Source: Tetrapyrgos nigripes
Taxonomy: Eukaryota > Basidiomycota > Agaricomycetes > Agaricales > Campanellaceae
Direction of reading: 5' to 3'
Length of the DNA: 64,000 bases
Assembly (NCBI GenBank): GCA_013368315.1
Contig: JAACJM010000031.1
Location: forward strand, 558,001-622,000
The position numbers and the translations under genes were made by a program. Of this stretch, positions 10,052 through 21,321 are shown piece after piece; the stretch's first letter is position 1; the number at the start of each line of letters is the position of its first letter. Below the pieces are notes generated by a model, which was given only the letters and a program-made list of their open reading frames with translations, searched no databases and was not told where the DNA came from.

Positions 10052-11690
10052 GTTGGAACATCAGGATGGTTAACTTTCCTAGAATATTACTTCAGCGTTG
10101 CTTTAATATCTTACTTATAAGTGCTTTCTGTCGCTCATTTCTTTGCTATCTCTGTGATCTTCTCTAATGCATATGTGAAGGAATAACTTATATGATATTT
10201 GTTTCGTTTTGAGTGATGAAGTTTACATACTTAGTCCGAGAAGTCTACAGTAAAGAACAGAATACAGTCGTGTCAAATTCCACACATCTTCTGCCCTTCG
10301 GTCATCCAGCAGTCTTCATGTATAACAATACGTCTACAAGATGAACTTTGGAACAACTTTTGAAAATAAAATTTCGGGATGGCCAATGGCTGTGCGAGCC
10401 CTACTTGGTTTCTCACGGAGCAGGAGGAGGAATGAGTCTGGACGTTCCGACGCGACGACTTGACGGACGGCGACTTGGACAAATCTCGACTATCTCGATC
10501 CTGCTGCTTCATACTCTACGTGGATATCATGCGAGTATTATTTTGGCACTTTGATATGTTCTGGACTAACAAACGGACTTTTGTGTAGAGAAATAGCACG
10601 AAGCTACTTGTTCTTTCGTACTGTAGCCATCACATCACCTAGCGTCCTTCTAGCAAATGATGTTTAGATGTCAGTCGGTTGAAACTTCATTCGTCTTTTC
10701 AAGATCTGTTGCAGTATTTTTGTACGAACTCTCCTGAAACGCCGTCCTGCAACCTTCTGTCTATCGCTCAATATGACCAGTGCATTGGCCCGGATATGGA
10801 TGAGAAGATGTTTTGACGCTTAGGTAGCCTGTGGTGCGTATCTAGTCGTCCTATTCATGAAACTAATACATTATATCTCCAGGGTCTGCTTCATTGGAAT
10901 TATCTCGATTGCCCGTAGCATCCGTGAACCAAGTTCAACTTGCAGTACCGGTAGGAACGGTCATGCTCAGTGACAGCGCTTCTGTCTGTTTTCGGAATTG
11001 GTCAGGAATTGGCAAGAAGGATGGCGTTATGTAAGATAGCATATGTATGTATTCCGAATGCTCTACTAGTAAGACCAGGTGGTAACAGTTCCTATCTCTG
11101 ACTCTGCTCCCCAAGATTGTTGTCCAGGAGAAGCCAAATATTTCGCAAGTTATTTTCCACCGCCGTTGGCGACTTTTGCCAAGCTTGGCCTCTTGCAATG
11201 CTATTGTGGATTTGGTGACGGGACTTATACAGATTGAACTCTTGCAATAATGTTATTGTGGATCTCCGCGGGACCTATACAGATTGAGGTTGTTGATAAG
11301 TATCGTCATTCATGGGACTTGGACGAGGAATGTACGGGATCGTCGGTATGTACATATGTCTGTCCTTTTTTTTTTTTCTCGCTTCAAGCCTCCGATCCCT
11401 TTTCCCGGTGGAATCGCTCTATCTTTTGCCAAGGTTTCCCTTGTCTTTTGAGTTCTCTCCCTTCGGAACGCGACATTCTGATCAACCTTACCCGCCCGGG
11501 CCCCGCAGAACAAATAGTTCAAGTGTATATATCAGGGAAGGAACTGTACATGCCTTCGTGTCCGACAGGCGGAGATTTATTCATGCGATTGTCTTCTATC
11601 AAAAAGACTTTAAGACCTGGAGTTTTTGTTGTGGCCTTGCCCAAGTTCTTGACTCGAGTTGCCCTCCACTCAGCAGCTAACTTGACCAAC
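10052..11690. other. Intergenic region with a small promoter-proximal tandem duplication
   Basis: 1.6 kb without a supported gene. At about 11193-11238 and 11241-11288 two diverged copies of a 45-bp segment lie in tandem (TTGCAAT...TATTGTGGAT...ACAGATTGA). The frame upstream of the next gene's ATG is open for over 400 nt, but it reads as 5' untranslated sequence. Confidence 0.45.
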
Positions 11691-12637
11691 ATGAGCGGCA
11701 AAGGAGACTATGCACGACTCCCCGAAGAAACCGACAGCTTCCTTCACGGCGACGAACCCACTGTCAAGCGCCCTCTTTGGTTTCTTATCGCCATAGGTTA
11801 CCTTGCTATGACAGTCGTCAATGTCTCCATATTTTGCTATCAAATCCGTCATTCCATCCTTCCAAAGATATTCAAGCCGCATTACAGTACGTCTTTCATC
11901 GTTGTGATCCGTCTGACTGTTGACTGACTGTACCGATTTCGTTAGCCTATGTCAACGGAGACTGGCCTCAGGAGCTCATCGTACCCGATAAATATGGTAG
12001 CATGAACGAAATCACGACTCAATTTAACGACAGTGCACAGTGGGAGGATATTCTCTCTCCTGATGCTCGTGCGCTATGGGAGACTACCCTTCCGCCCAAA
12101 GGTCGTGGTTACCTCAAGCTGGGAGGACACAAGGAGCTCTTCGGTGTTACCATGTACCACCAACTTCACTGCCTCGTCCGTCTTCGTGCTGTCAGTACAC
12201 TTCACCATTCTACCCTTCTGCATATCTGATGGATTTATTGCAGGTTATTGCTGGTGAGAATGAAGACATGGGCCATGTCAAGCACTGCTTCGTAAGTCTA
12301 TTCCGCACTATGATTGTCGACATGCATACTGATTGATGCATCCATACTAGAACTATCTTCGCCAGGTGAGAACGACATTCTTTAAATGAACAACGCTGAC
12401 CTACTACCTATTCCTCAGGGCATCCTTTACACCGCCGACATTACCCTCGAAGATGGCCGGAGTACCACTGAAAAAGGTCCTTTGGGCGAAACGAAGTCGG
12501 TGGTCCGCAGTGGATACGATGTTGAGCACAAATGTCGTGATTCTACGCCTGTCTGGAACTACCTGAACGAGAAATGGATGCAGGACTTTCCCGTGCATGA
12601 TATCATGGACCATGCTGCTGAGTATGGTCAAGCTTGA
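11691..12637 (+). CDS. UstYa/DUF3328-like oxidase 4 (tandem paralog of 3)
   Basis: Exons 11691-11886, 11946-12190, 12244-12291, 12351-12365 (15-nt micro-exon, NYLRQ) and 12419-12637, about 240 residues. Exons 2-5 have the same lengths as in the gene at 9068. The N-terminus DYARLPEETDSFLHG is shared; it lacks the seven-residue basic insert before the membrane segment. Motifs MYHQLHCLVRLR and GHVKHCF-NYLRQ are intact. The Cys that follows in the paralog (GIVCNAD) is Tyr here (GILYTAD), so one family cysteine is lost. HKCRD is present near the end. Confidence 0.86.
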
Positions 12638-14748
12638 GGAGACAGAGCATTGAAGGGTCAAGGAATGTTAGCCGTCGAACCGTTTCGGGTTCATCTGGAG
12701 AGGTCGATATTTTTCTGGGTAACTTCAATCTTCTTATAGTGGTTATGAAGAGGCTAGCATGGCATTTGGTCGCTCATTTGTACATGTGATTTATTTAATA
12801 ACAATAACTTTGCTGAGATTTTGTCTGATCTTGTCCATCTCTTGTCAGCGGACGTCCTGGCCACGATACGAAGATGCCACTGAAACGGCACTCTCCCAAA
12901 ACTCTCCGTTCCTTGATCAGGCGTTGACGGGTGCATTTCAGTTTTCTGTCTGAGAAATGTCACGGATCGCAATGATTTGAATCCTGAAGATCACCTTTAA
13001 TCCGTGAAATCTCGGATGAGCGAGCAAGTATTCACTCGCAACAGGGATTTACTCGTGTAGATTCCTGGCCTGACAATGGATGAGAAGAACGCCCAATACA
13101 ATCAGTTTATGGTCACCTTCTCCATCGAGATCATCGAGATCTTCGACAGCGCTTTCGTCGCTGATATTCCTCAGGCTGGCTAGCTATCCTCTTGAACAAC
13201 GCCTGGGGCGTCTTCCTTCACCACGTTTGACTCCTTAGGCAATCTGTGTAAAGTCTCTGTTCTTCTTGTGCATTTCAGACGGTATTTAGAGAGTAATGGC
13301 TGTTCGAAAATGACATTGACAGGAGATGAATCGATGACTGTTGGATGACTGAAAAGAAAAGAATGACTAGTTCTCACGAGACGAGCAGGTTTTCCTCAGT
13401 GTCACTCTGACACTCACGTCTTCCGAAGCTCTTCAAGTCTTCTGCATGAGCATCCAGTAGCCCGTCACCGCTAGCATTGGAATCAAGGTATGAGCTGAAT
13501 AGAGTCGTGTGAAAATTGTCAACACTAACAAGAATGATAGGAAAATAATGAGAATGTAGCAAAGGCTCTGTCGTGACCTTCATTCTTCACTATTATCTCC
13601 TCCTTCTACCCAAGTTCAGTCGTCCAGCAGACTGCATTTTGTGCATATAAGTTTTCTTCTGAAGGTAACTTGCTACTACTCACGTTTTCGATCCAGAGAT
13701 TGCGTTTTGAACTTGAAGTCGTTGATCGTCAGGCAACTACCACTGGACATTTCTATGCAAAGGGCATCCATCGCATCCTTCTCGTGTGGTATGCAAGCAG
13801 TACCTTTCCCCGGCTCCACTGGTCTGCTTTTTGACGCGTCTGCATAATCGAGACCATGGCTCTGGAATGTCCTTCTCTTTTCGGATAATACAACAGGTAA
13901 TGACTTGCTTCCGCATACGTGTTTACTGCTGATAAGTTTGATTTCAAGTGTATGTCTTTGTTTCTGAAGATCCCCGAAACCAATTGATTGTTGCAGGTTG
14001 ATCCTGAAGGTTGTCCAAGCCCCAGCCTTACCTACTCACCTTTTGGAGACGTACATATACCAGCTAACAGGATAACGGTGTGGCTTGTAGACCTCAGCCG
14101 CGGCAGGCCGGGTTTACAGAGTATTCTTCAGGATGAGTACAACATTGGCGACGACATGGTTGCACAGGATAGAGTCTGCTCCCGAATTTCAATGGAGCTC
14201 GGTGACACTGCCAACAGCTAGCGCCGAAGTTCGGTCGATGCCGACCAGTTCTTGAAATAGAACAAAGCAATGTACGCTTGCGACCGGCATCAAGCAAATG
14301 GGACAGCTGGAGGATTGGAAGGACAAGTGATTCGATTGCTTACCGATTGCGAGGCAGTTGACTATTCTCTGTGTGCTTGTGAAGGGGGAACTCCTTAAAG
14401 AACAGGTATGTACATAAGTATCTGCTGCGCAAGTCCGAAATCACGTCCTGATCGTCGGCAAATTCGTTTTGTAGGTGACCTTGTTCTCCTCCTCTGGCGT
14501 TGACGACCACCACCAAATTCCCTCAAGAGCAGCACTTCAAGGTGATTGCTCGTATACTCTTGTTTGTTCACCCCACGGACCGAGGGCATCGCTTTAAACA
14601 GTCTATGAAAGGAAGAAACGAGGATTGCAAGTCGAAATGGACTTCAACCAATCGTCCCCAGAGGGCATATATAAAATGGATCGCGAAAAGCTGTTGAAAT
14701 TTGCCCTCCCCTCTTTCACAAAGCCTTCCCACCTCGTCCATCCCGACA
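12638..14748. other. Intergenic, no gene recognised
   Basis: 2.1 kb with many short ORFs on both strands, all without domains or conserved intron structure. I cannot exclude a small secreted-peptide gene here; none with a signal peptide plus KR repeats was seen. Confidence 0.35.
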
Positions 14749-15997
14749 ATGCCTAGAGCACTCAAGGTCCGTCTGAGGTTACTTCTCTTGAGTCGACGTT
14801 TCTGACACGCATCTAGGAATTGAAGCGTGAAGCCAAAGATTCCAATTGTAGCGTGAGTGGTAGCTTCTTTCTCATTGATTTAATTCTAACCTGCATCTTA
14901 GAAATGGATCTGTCGAATTGAAGGTTGTACGAGGAAACAGCCCTTTACCCGTCCACAAGACCTAGAGCGCCATCACAACGCCGTACATCTTAATATGTGA
15001 GGCCTTCAACTATTTCGTCGTTGTACACGCTCAAATCTTGCATGCCACTCTCCTGTAGTAAATTCAAATGCGATATCTGTGGCCACCCGACTGGACAAAA
15101 GGTAAATCTTGCGAATCATAGAAGGACGCAGTGAGTATTATTTTTATCTTTCATTCTCTTGAAGCTGACGTTCTTTTGGATCCATCAAGTCCTGGAGTAG
15201 AACAGCTCAAATGCCACTATCCCGACTGCCCCTTCGAAGCGGCCAGCACGACTATGATGCACAATCATCAGAAGAAATGTCACGGTCATCGACCCCGGCA
15301 GAGGAAGCAAACGCCAAGGCAGGAGAAACCAGCCGTTCCAGGAATATCGGTCTCCTCCATCCTACCTTTCCATTCCCTTCCGGTAGCAGCAACCAACATT
15401 ACAACTGCCCACAATACAGTAGTCATCGCTTTACGTCCCAGCGAGCCTGTCGCACCTGGTACATCTTTCCTTCCGGTAACCACAATCAATAATGATAGCG
15501 CTTCTAATTCTCTCCAACCTCAACCTCAAGTCTCCGTGAACCATCACCAGCTCCCGCCTCCCTCTTCCTTGGAAAATTACGCTGAAGTCCCCGAAAATGT
15601 GGCTCGTTCTGCGTCACAGTACATGTGTTCGGACAGACAGTCTTCTGCTCTGCTCTCCAGGCCCTCTCCACCGTACAGTCCCACTGTTCACACACTCATG
15701 GCAAGTTTAAGGATACAGGGCTCGGTCGCAAGTACACGGCACGATAACCATGAAGGATACCTCTATGCACTACCTCCACCTCCTCCCGCTCCTGCTATGA
15801 TGAATGTAACATTCCCTGCATATGGATCTCAAGAAGCTCATCCGCCATTTCCCTATTCCATGTACACTGGGCACGCTATGGCACCAGCTCCCCAATTTGT
15901 CACGCCTTTTGTCGCGACTGACACGAATAACGTAGTGGAATATAATCACGCCAAGCTTCCTACTTCCCATCCCAATGTTTATTATCCAATCTTGTGA
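14749..15997 (+). CDS. C2H2 zinc-finger protein 1 (possible regulator)
   Basis: Exons 14749-14766, 14817-14852, 14902-14996, 15059-15130 and 15190-15997 give about 342 residues. The N-terminal third carries three C2H2 fingers: CRIEGCTRKQPFTRPQDLER with HHNAVH, then CDICGHPTGQKVNLANHRRTH, then CHYPDCPFEAASTTMMHNHQ. The rest is a long Pro/Ser-rich, low-complexity region (PPPPPAPAMM) typical of fungal activation domains. It lies between UstYa-like genes and precursors 2 and 3, so it could be a cluster regulator, though that rests on position only. Splicing is supported because introns fall between or inside fingers and restore them. Confidence 0.75.
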
Positions 15998-16592
15998 TGG
16001 AGGATGGGAATCGGGACGACCCAGTTCGTGGATGCCATGACTGGGGGACCCGCTAGCCTTCTTCTGGGAGAGCCTGAATGCATGAACCGATTCAACACCA
16101 TGCCCTCTAATGCGACCTGATCATGTTTTGGACCTATTGCCCTCATTGTTCTGAATCCCTTCTACGATTTACGTGTTCTTTCTCTCTTAATATTCACTGC
16201 AAGTAGTTCCATCAGACTCCTGCTCTGTACGGATAATCCAATCTCGGAACTTTGGACTTTCTAACTAGATGTACTATTTGGGACTTTATTTGGGACATTT
16301 ATACTTATCTCTACATTATGTATCAACTATTGTGGACTTCAGCCTGATGTATCATTCTTTCACATTTGCATCAATCGTACCATCTACACACATACTCTTT
16401 GTAATATTTACACTCTTGCCTTTCAATACCACCACGTTTTCCTCGTTTTAACCTTCAAATGTCAAGGGACTTCAGCAATTGCATTATCAGTAAAGTACGT
16501 CCAACACAACGATCCTCAGTCCTCGCTAACTCGTTTGCCAGAGCCCACTTTAGCGACGTCGAGCCAGTACATAAATATGTGGATTGGCGGTG
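15998..16592. other. Intergenic, convergent 3' ends
   Basis: AT-rich 3' flanks of the zinc-finger gene and precursor 2. Nothing further seen. Confidence 0.4.
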
Positions 16593-16872
16593 TCACTTGG
16601 ACGGAGCGCCCTTGCTCTCAATAATCGCCAGCTCATCCTCAATGATTGTGTAGGTGTGAGGGACACGTTTGGAGAGCGATTCGTCCTCGATGATCTTGTA
16701 GGTGTGAGGGACACGCTTGGAAAAGGACTCCTCTTCGTCGACGGTACGAGCTTCCTCAGCAACTAGCTTAGACTATCAGTGATAGAATTGGGGTGCAACA
16801 GAGGTACTACTCACGAGGAACTGCAACAATCATGAAGGCAACGGAAAGAAGGACAAGGACTTTGAATTGCAT
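16593..16872 (-). CDS. Kex2-processed peptide precursor 2 (two cores)
   Basis: Exons 16815-16872 and 16593-16762; intron 16763-16814 (52 bp). About 74 residues. Signal peptide MQFKVLVLLSVAFMIVAVP, with the intron in phase 1 right after it, as in precursor 1. The mature part has an acidic spacer ending SFSKR, then the core VPHTYKIIEDESLSKR, then a second core VPHTYTIIEDE that is not followed by KR but by a short tail ending APSK. Both cores keep Pro-His-x-Tyr. It is small, and its frame appears only after splicing, which is why such genes are easily missed. Confidence 0.8.
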
Positions 16873-17123
16873 GTCGAATTAATATGACGGTGAAGTCAAA
16901 GATAGTTGAAGGTCGTGACGAGTATAAGAGTGAGGTAGAGGTAGAAGCTGGGGTGGTTGAGACAAAAAACCTCTGCTTTTATGCGCCAAATTATAGGGCA
17001 CAGGTACTGGCAAGCAGGCGATGAACACCGATTCTCCCCAAAACAACCCCAAAATCTTTGAGTACTACTATTGGTCTGTCAGTCATGATTTGATTAGTGA
17101 TCAACGGAGAGCAGGTAAACGTA

Positions 17124-17730
17124 CTAACCACATACAGTAATACCGCCATCGTATTCCTTCGCCGTTTGGTGGATCAATGCTTCAAGCTTTAAGTCTTTTA
17201 AGCTTTCCCCAAGAGTAAAAAATGGATAACCCAAGACGTTAATGGCCTGCGGAACGTCTGTTTGACCTGTTGCAGTATATTCATGACAAGAGCCTTCACG
17301 CCGCTGACATAGCTTGGATAAGGAACAAGTTAATGGGCGAGGCAGCGAGGAGAATGGGGCCGTATCAGCAGTGGACAAACTTTTAACTCCGCGATCCGCC
17401 GTGTACGTGTGCGGGTCGGAGCGCTTGTGAAGAGCCTCCCTCTTATCAAGGCCGTATATATGAGAGGCGCGCTTGGAAGCCGCTAACTCCTCCTCAAAGA
17501 GGGAGTATCGGTGAGGGTCACGCTTGGCGAGAGACTCGTCTTCAATGATCTCGTAGATGTGAGGACCACGCTTGCTGAGGGGCTCGTCTTCGTTGAGGGA
17601 ACGAGCTTCCTCAGCGACTAGAGATATACTGTCAACGATAGAGTGTAGAATGACCGGAATATGACTCACGAGGGACAGTGGCAGCAACCATGAGTGCGAT
17701 GGAAAAAACAAAAAAGATGCTCAACTGTAT
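17124..17730 (-). CDS. Kex2-processed peptide precursor 3, four different cores; canonical ATG replaced by ATA
   Basis: Exons 17670-17730 and 17124-17617; intron 17618-17669 (52 bp) at the same position and phase as in precursors 1 and 2. About 184 codons. Exon 1 aligns with the other signal peptides, but its first codon is ATA, not ATG; the only in-frame Met is seven codons from the exon end, too late for a signal peptide. After AEEARSLNEDEPLSKR come four diverged cores: GPHIYEIIEDE, DPHRYSLFEEE, ASHIYGLDKRE and SDPHTYTADRG, the first three followed by KR sites. A long C-terminal extension (about 85 residues) of unknown nature follows; it may contain an unrecognised intron. It could be a decaying precursor or could start from an upstream exon I cannot see. 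Confidence 0.65.
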
Positions 17731-19087
17731 GTTGAGATATGGGGCTTGATGGCTGGGGGAAAAGTAATAATCGTCAACCTTTATACCCAGAGTTTGTGCT
17801 CCAAGTACTGAGCAAGCGGCTCGTTTTCGTCTGACACTCCAGGTCGTCTGATTTAGTCTGCTATATTATAGTCATGGCCAGTTTCAGTAAACCGAGCTGC
17901 TTCCTTAGAAAACCTTTTCTTTTCGGCCATCTCAGTGCTTCTTGATAAGGAACGAGCCGAAGGGTGCGACCTCTACTGACTGGCGTATGACTCGTTGGCA
18001 TTGGACTTCGAATCATTGATTCACCGCTCGGTAACTTGTAGGCTGCCTTCCATCGAAGCTTCCTGCGACATTTCCGGTGGCTTCTAGTAGAGACACAAGG
18101 GCAGAGGAAGAAATATGTGGAGTCTGGTTCGTCGATGACTGGGTGTCCAAGGAATTTAATCGGAGTCTTCACGGGTTTTTGTGGGCTCTTCGGTGGCTTT
18201 CCAGTGGATGACTTTTCAGTCGTCGATAAGAAGATGAGTAATCGGTGTATTCCAAGACCCAGACTTGACTGCGAGCTCAGATGAGGCAATGGACATGGTT
18301 AGGACTCTGGATGGTGGTGGTTTGGAAGAGCAGTGCATATGCCATCTTTCCCACGATGTGGCGTCTACACCACTGGCGCGTTAATGGATCGAAGTGAAAA
18401 CCCAACCACGACCCTAGGCCTCCTCCTGTAAATTAAAAGTCTAAATCGCATATGATTCTATCTTCCAAATGACAGAAGATGAAAAGCTGAAGAAAAGTTC
18501 AAGGATATTCATCAATTATAATAGAGACAGGTTTGCGATATGCTTGACTCGTTGATAACTTGATCATGAAGAGGTTGACGGTCATGGCCAACGCTCAACG
18601 ATGATTACATAGTAGAAAAGATGGATTATGATACACTATATGGCACGTATAGGTAATAATACAATGGTGCATAATCGTATAGCACTTCTTGTCTTTGTAC
18701 CACCATCATCTCTAGAGTGGCACCGGCTCAAACACAAAACTACGATGTCGAGATACACTAGAACAGTACGAAAGCCCACTGATTGGAGCAAAAGATGAGA
18801 AAAGTGCATAGGTAATTATTGAGAGATTAAGATAAGCGAGGATGATCGTGAACACTTGACACTGATAGCAAATCGGCGAGCATAGAAAACCAGAACGGCA
18901 CGAGAGCGCAATGAGAGCAAAAGATGAGAAAAGTGCATAGGTAATCAAGAGAGATTGAGATGGGCGAGGTAGAGCATAGGTAGTGCATAATAAGATCTGT
19001 GGTGCATAATTGTGATGGCAAACCGGTGAGCATAAGGAAATCAGAACCGCAACGAGAGGAAAAGCTGAGAAAAGTGCATAGGTGTTT
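17731..19087. other. Intergenic; contains a doubtful ORF and tandem repeats
   Basis: A 142-codon open frame (17861-18289, minus, Lys/Pro/Arg-rich, with CPC near its middle) lacks a good ATG or a recognisable domain; I do not call it a gene. Tandem repeats derived from the zinc-finger 3' end begin near 18776 and are listed separately. Confidence 0.35.
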
Positions 19088-19120
19088 TTAAGAGATATCG
19101 AGATGGGCGAGGTCGAGCAT
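18776..19120. repeat. Three diverged tandem copies of the zinc-finger 2 gene 3' end
   Basis: The segment containing GAGAAAAGTGCATAGG occurs at about 18795, 18923 and 19067 (spacings of about 128 and 144 bp), each with related flanks (AGAGAT..AGAT.GGCGAGG, CGGTGAGCATA). The third copy overlaps the stop codon of the zinc-finger gene at 19088, so the others look like duplications of that gene's end. Confidence 0.6.
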
Positions 19121-19626
19121 AATAGTATCTGTATCATCTTGACGAAGGCTGCGAGAAGTAAAGTCATGTTCTTTTCGCATGTGTCGAATCAAACTGGCTG
19201 CGCAAATGGTTCCAAACGTGCAGTAAGTGCATTCACTATGCATAGTACGTAAAAAATGTCAGCGAATGGATCATGAAGGACTCTGTAGATAGATAGGCTG
19301 CACTCACTGGCGAATGTTGGTGTGCTTTGCGATGTGCTTGAGTAGATTGGTTCTTTGGGTGAACCGTTCACTGCAATGAGGGCAGCAGTGGACTTGGGTG
19401 GCACTGAAGCGGAAGGTTGAGAGTCGTGCACCGATGTAGACTTCGACACAGCACTCACCGTGATTTCACCCCATGACGGTCTCGGATATGCCGCTCTAGA
19501 GAACTGCGAGTCGGGAAGACTTTGCTGTGGATCTCACAAAGGAATTCCTGCGAGAGGGCGTCAAAAAGCTACGAGAAACAAATAGATGATTCTGCAGCTT
19601 ACTTTATTGGAAGAAGCTCTGGGCAT
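19088..19626 (-). CDS. Small C2H2 zinc-finger protein 2
   Basis: Exons 19603-19626, 19459-19547, 19308-19403 and 19088-19235, introns 55, 55 and 72 bp, about 118 residues, starting MPRASSNK (compare MPRALK in zinc-finger 1). Fingers: a first with a C-x2-H variant (CEIHSKVFPTRSSLERHIRD then RHG), a second HCCPHCSERFTQRTNLLKHI, and a third CTYCTFGTICAASLIRHMRK. The splice choice at 19404 is supported because it restores the Cys pair of finger 2. The protein ends soon after finger 3. Likely DNA-binding. Intron 1 could be placed differently. Confidence 0.6.
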
Positions 19627-20581
19627 TTTGAGACTTGAGTTTGGCGCAAGCAGCCCCGATGGGGTGTGGGCAGTGGACGTGGTTGAGGTGAAGGAAGGTT
19701 CTGACAAACGAATAAATCTCCGTGGTTTCTTTATAGGCGTGGGCGACTCCGCCTTCGGCACTCATATCGGCACCTGTTCCTCTGATGCTTTTTGTTACCC
19801 TTGTTTATCCTCCATCCAATCTTCTCGAAATGCAGATTAAAGGAATTTTCATTGGACTCGGGGCCGTGATGTTCCATCTGATAACCCTCAGAAGCCCTCA
19901 GAACGAGTCAATCAAACCGAGAACAAGGAGACCCATATATGGAACAATGGTCGTCTAGTCCATCAAACAGAGAACAAGAGCAGACCCATATATGGGAACA
20001 ATGGTCGTCAGTCTGCAGATGTTTATCGCTACTGTATAGACCTATATATGGGAACAATGGCCGTCAGTCAGATTTTTATCGCGAGATAGATGATAAAACT
20101 CACCCTGTTCTTACTCGAGCTTACTGATAGGGTTTCCTCCCGGATCACCAATAGAAGAATCTTTCTCCGGGGCCCTTTCATCAGATGACAAGTTGCTGTT
20201 GGTTTGCTGTCTTCATCGGTTCCGAAGGTCGTAAGGACAGGAACATGTCTCAGATCCACGAGTCCCTTTGTTCTTTATCTTTCAAGTCGAATAGGTTCAT
20301 CAGGGTTCATCCAACGGAGGTTTGGTATAGGGCCTTGGCCGTAATGAGGAACACCTGCACGACGACTCGGAAGGTGTCGACAACCAAGGTTTTGGGCAAC
20401 TTCCGAGTCGTTTGAAGTCTTCTGAAGTTCTTGAGTAAAAGGTCCGACTGAATCCGAAACAATCATAGGATTTTCAATGCTGTAAACGAAAGAGACATTA
20501 AGTGAAATTAATAACTACAAGGATACAACCGGCCCAACTTCCCGTGTAGTGGTAAGCTCGTTCCTTCAGGCCTTCGGCGCC
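19627..20581. other. Intergenic with short tandem repeats
   Basis: No gene supported. A 63-codon open frame at 20275-20466 (minus) might be an exon but has no recognisable features. Repeats at 19925-20075 are listed separately. Confidence 0.35.
19925..20075. repeat. Three tandem copies of a CATATATGG-containing unit
   Basis: ATATATGG(G)AACAATGGTCGTC occurs near 19933, 19991 and 20042 (third copy with GGCCGTC), spaced about 51-58 bp. Each unit begins with the ATATAT palindrome and is followed by CAGTC-type sequence. Function unknown. Confidence 0.6.
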
Positions 20582-20797
20582 CTAGGCCTCGCCATACTCA
20601 CTAGCATGAGCCATGGGATCATGGTCAGGGAAATCTTCCGCCCATTTCTTGTTCAAATAGTTCCAGACGGGAGTAGCGTCCCAGCGTCTGTGCTGAACGT
20701 CGTATCCGCCAGCGAAAATGTTATGCATTTCGCCGTCAGGGACTTTCTTGTTTATGGTCCTGCCAGGCTCCAGAGTGATGTCGGCGTTGCAGTTATG
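20582..20797 (-). pseudogene. UstYa/DUF3328-like relic (last exon only)
   Basis: The minus strand reads NCNADITLEPGRTI, then GGYDVQHRRWDATPVWNYLN, and ends HASEYGEA with a TAG at 20582. This matches the last exon of the gene at 9068. The His-x-Cys of that exon has become HRRW and no upstream exons are found, so it is a fragment. Its orientation relative to the next gene mirrors the 7.5-10 kb region. Confidence 0.75.
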
Positions 20798-21321
20798 ATA
20801 AAGAGGAGTGGTCTCAGAGGCTGACCTGGTCAGATATCGCCAGACTCTAGCGGTTGTTCTGCGGGCAATTCAGGAACCTAAACTGAAGATTGAGAGCTCG
20901 AGTTTGTAGCAAAAGTTCCAGTAGTTGATTTCCATTCTATCGAGTCGGGGGGTTGGTACCAATAACAAGAGTTGCCAATAATACACACGATGAAACGCAA
21001 AATTCTGTTTTCTTGAGCCAGGTTAGAGGTGGATGCATGAGACCATCGTTGCAGAGTTGGTCGTAAACGCGTAAACAAGTGTCGACCATTGCGACTCGAC
21101 CCGCCTTCAGCTTGGACCACAACCATATGCATCACAACCTTACGATTTCAGCTCCCTCTAGAGATCTATAAGAGCCCAAACAACTGTTACTGATGTTCCA
21201 CCAATGATGCCCAAAACTATCAGATAATTGCAAGCGTCTCGAAGTACATTCGTCGAATATTAAAAACTTGCACGCGATCGCTCTTCTTCCATCACCACCA
21301 CCTAAAAAAATTGCCAACCCC
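20798..21321. other. Intergenic
   Basis: No feature recognised; small minus-strand ORFs look like chance. It separates the UstYa relic from the degenerate UstYa-like copy and corresponds to 8297-9067 in the original block. Confidence 0.35.

Noticed and set aside
11250..11690. Upstream in-frame extension of UstYa-like gene 4
   Set aside because: The frame is open, but the paralog at 9068 starts at the equivalent of 11691, and the extra sequence is low-complexity and unlike any family N-terminus.
17861..18289. 142-codon minus-strand ORF, Lys/Arg/Pro-rich
   Set aside because: No ATG at a sensible start, no recognised domain; a spliced form could exist, but nothing supports one.
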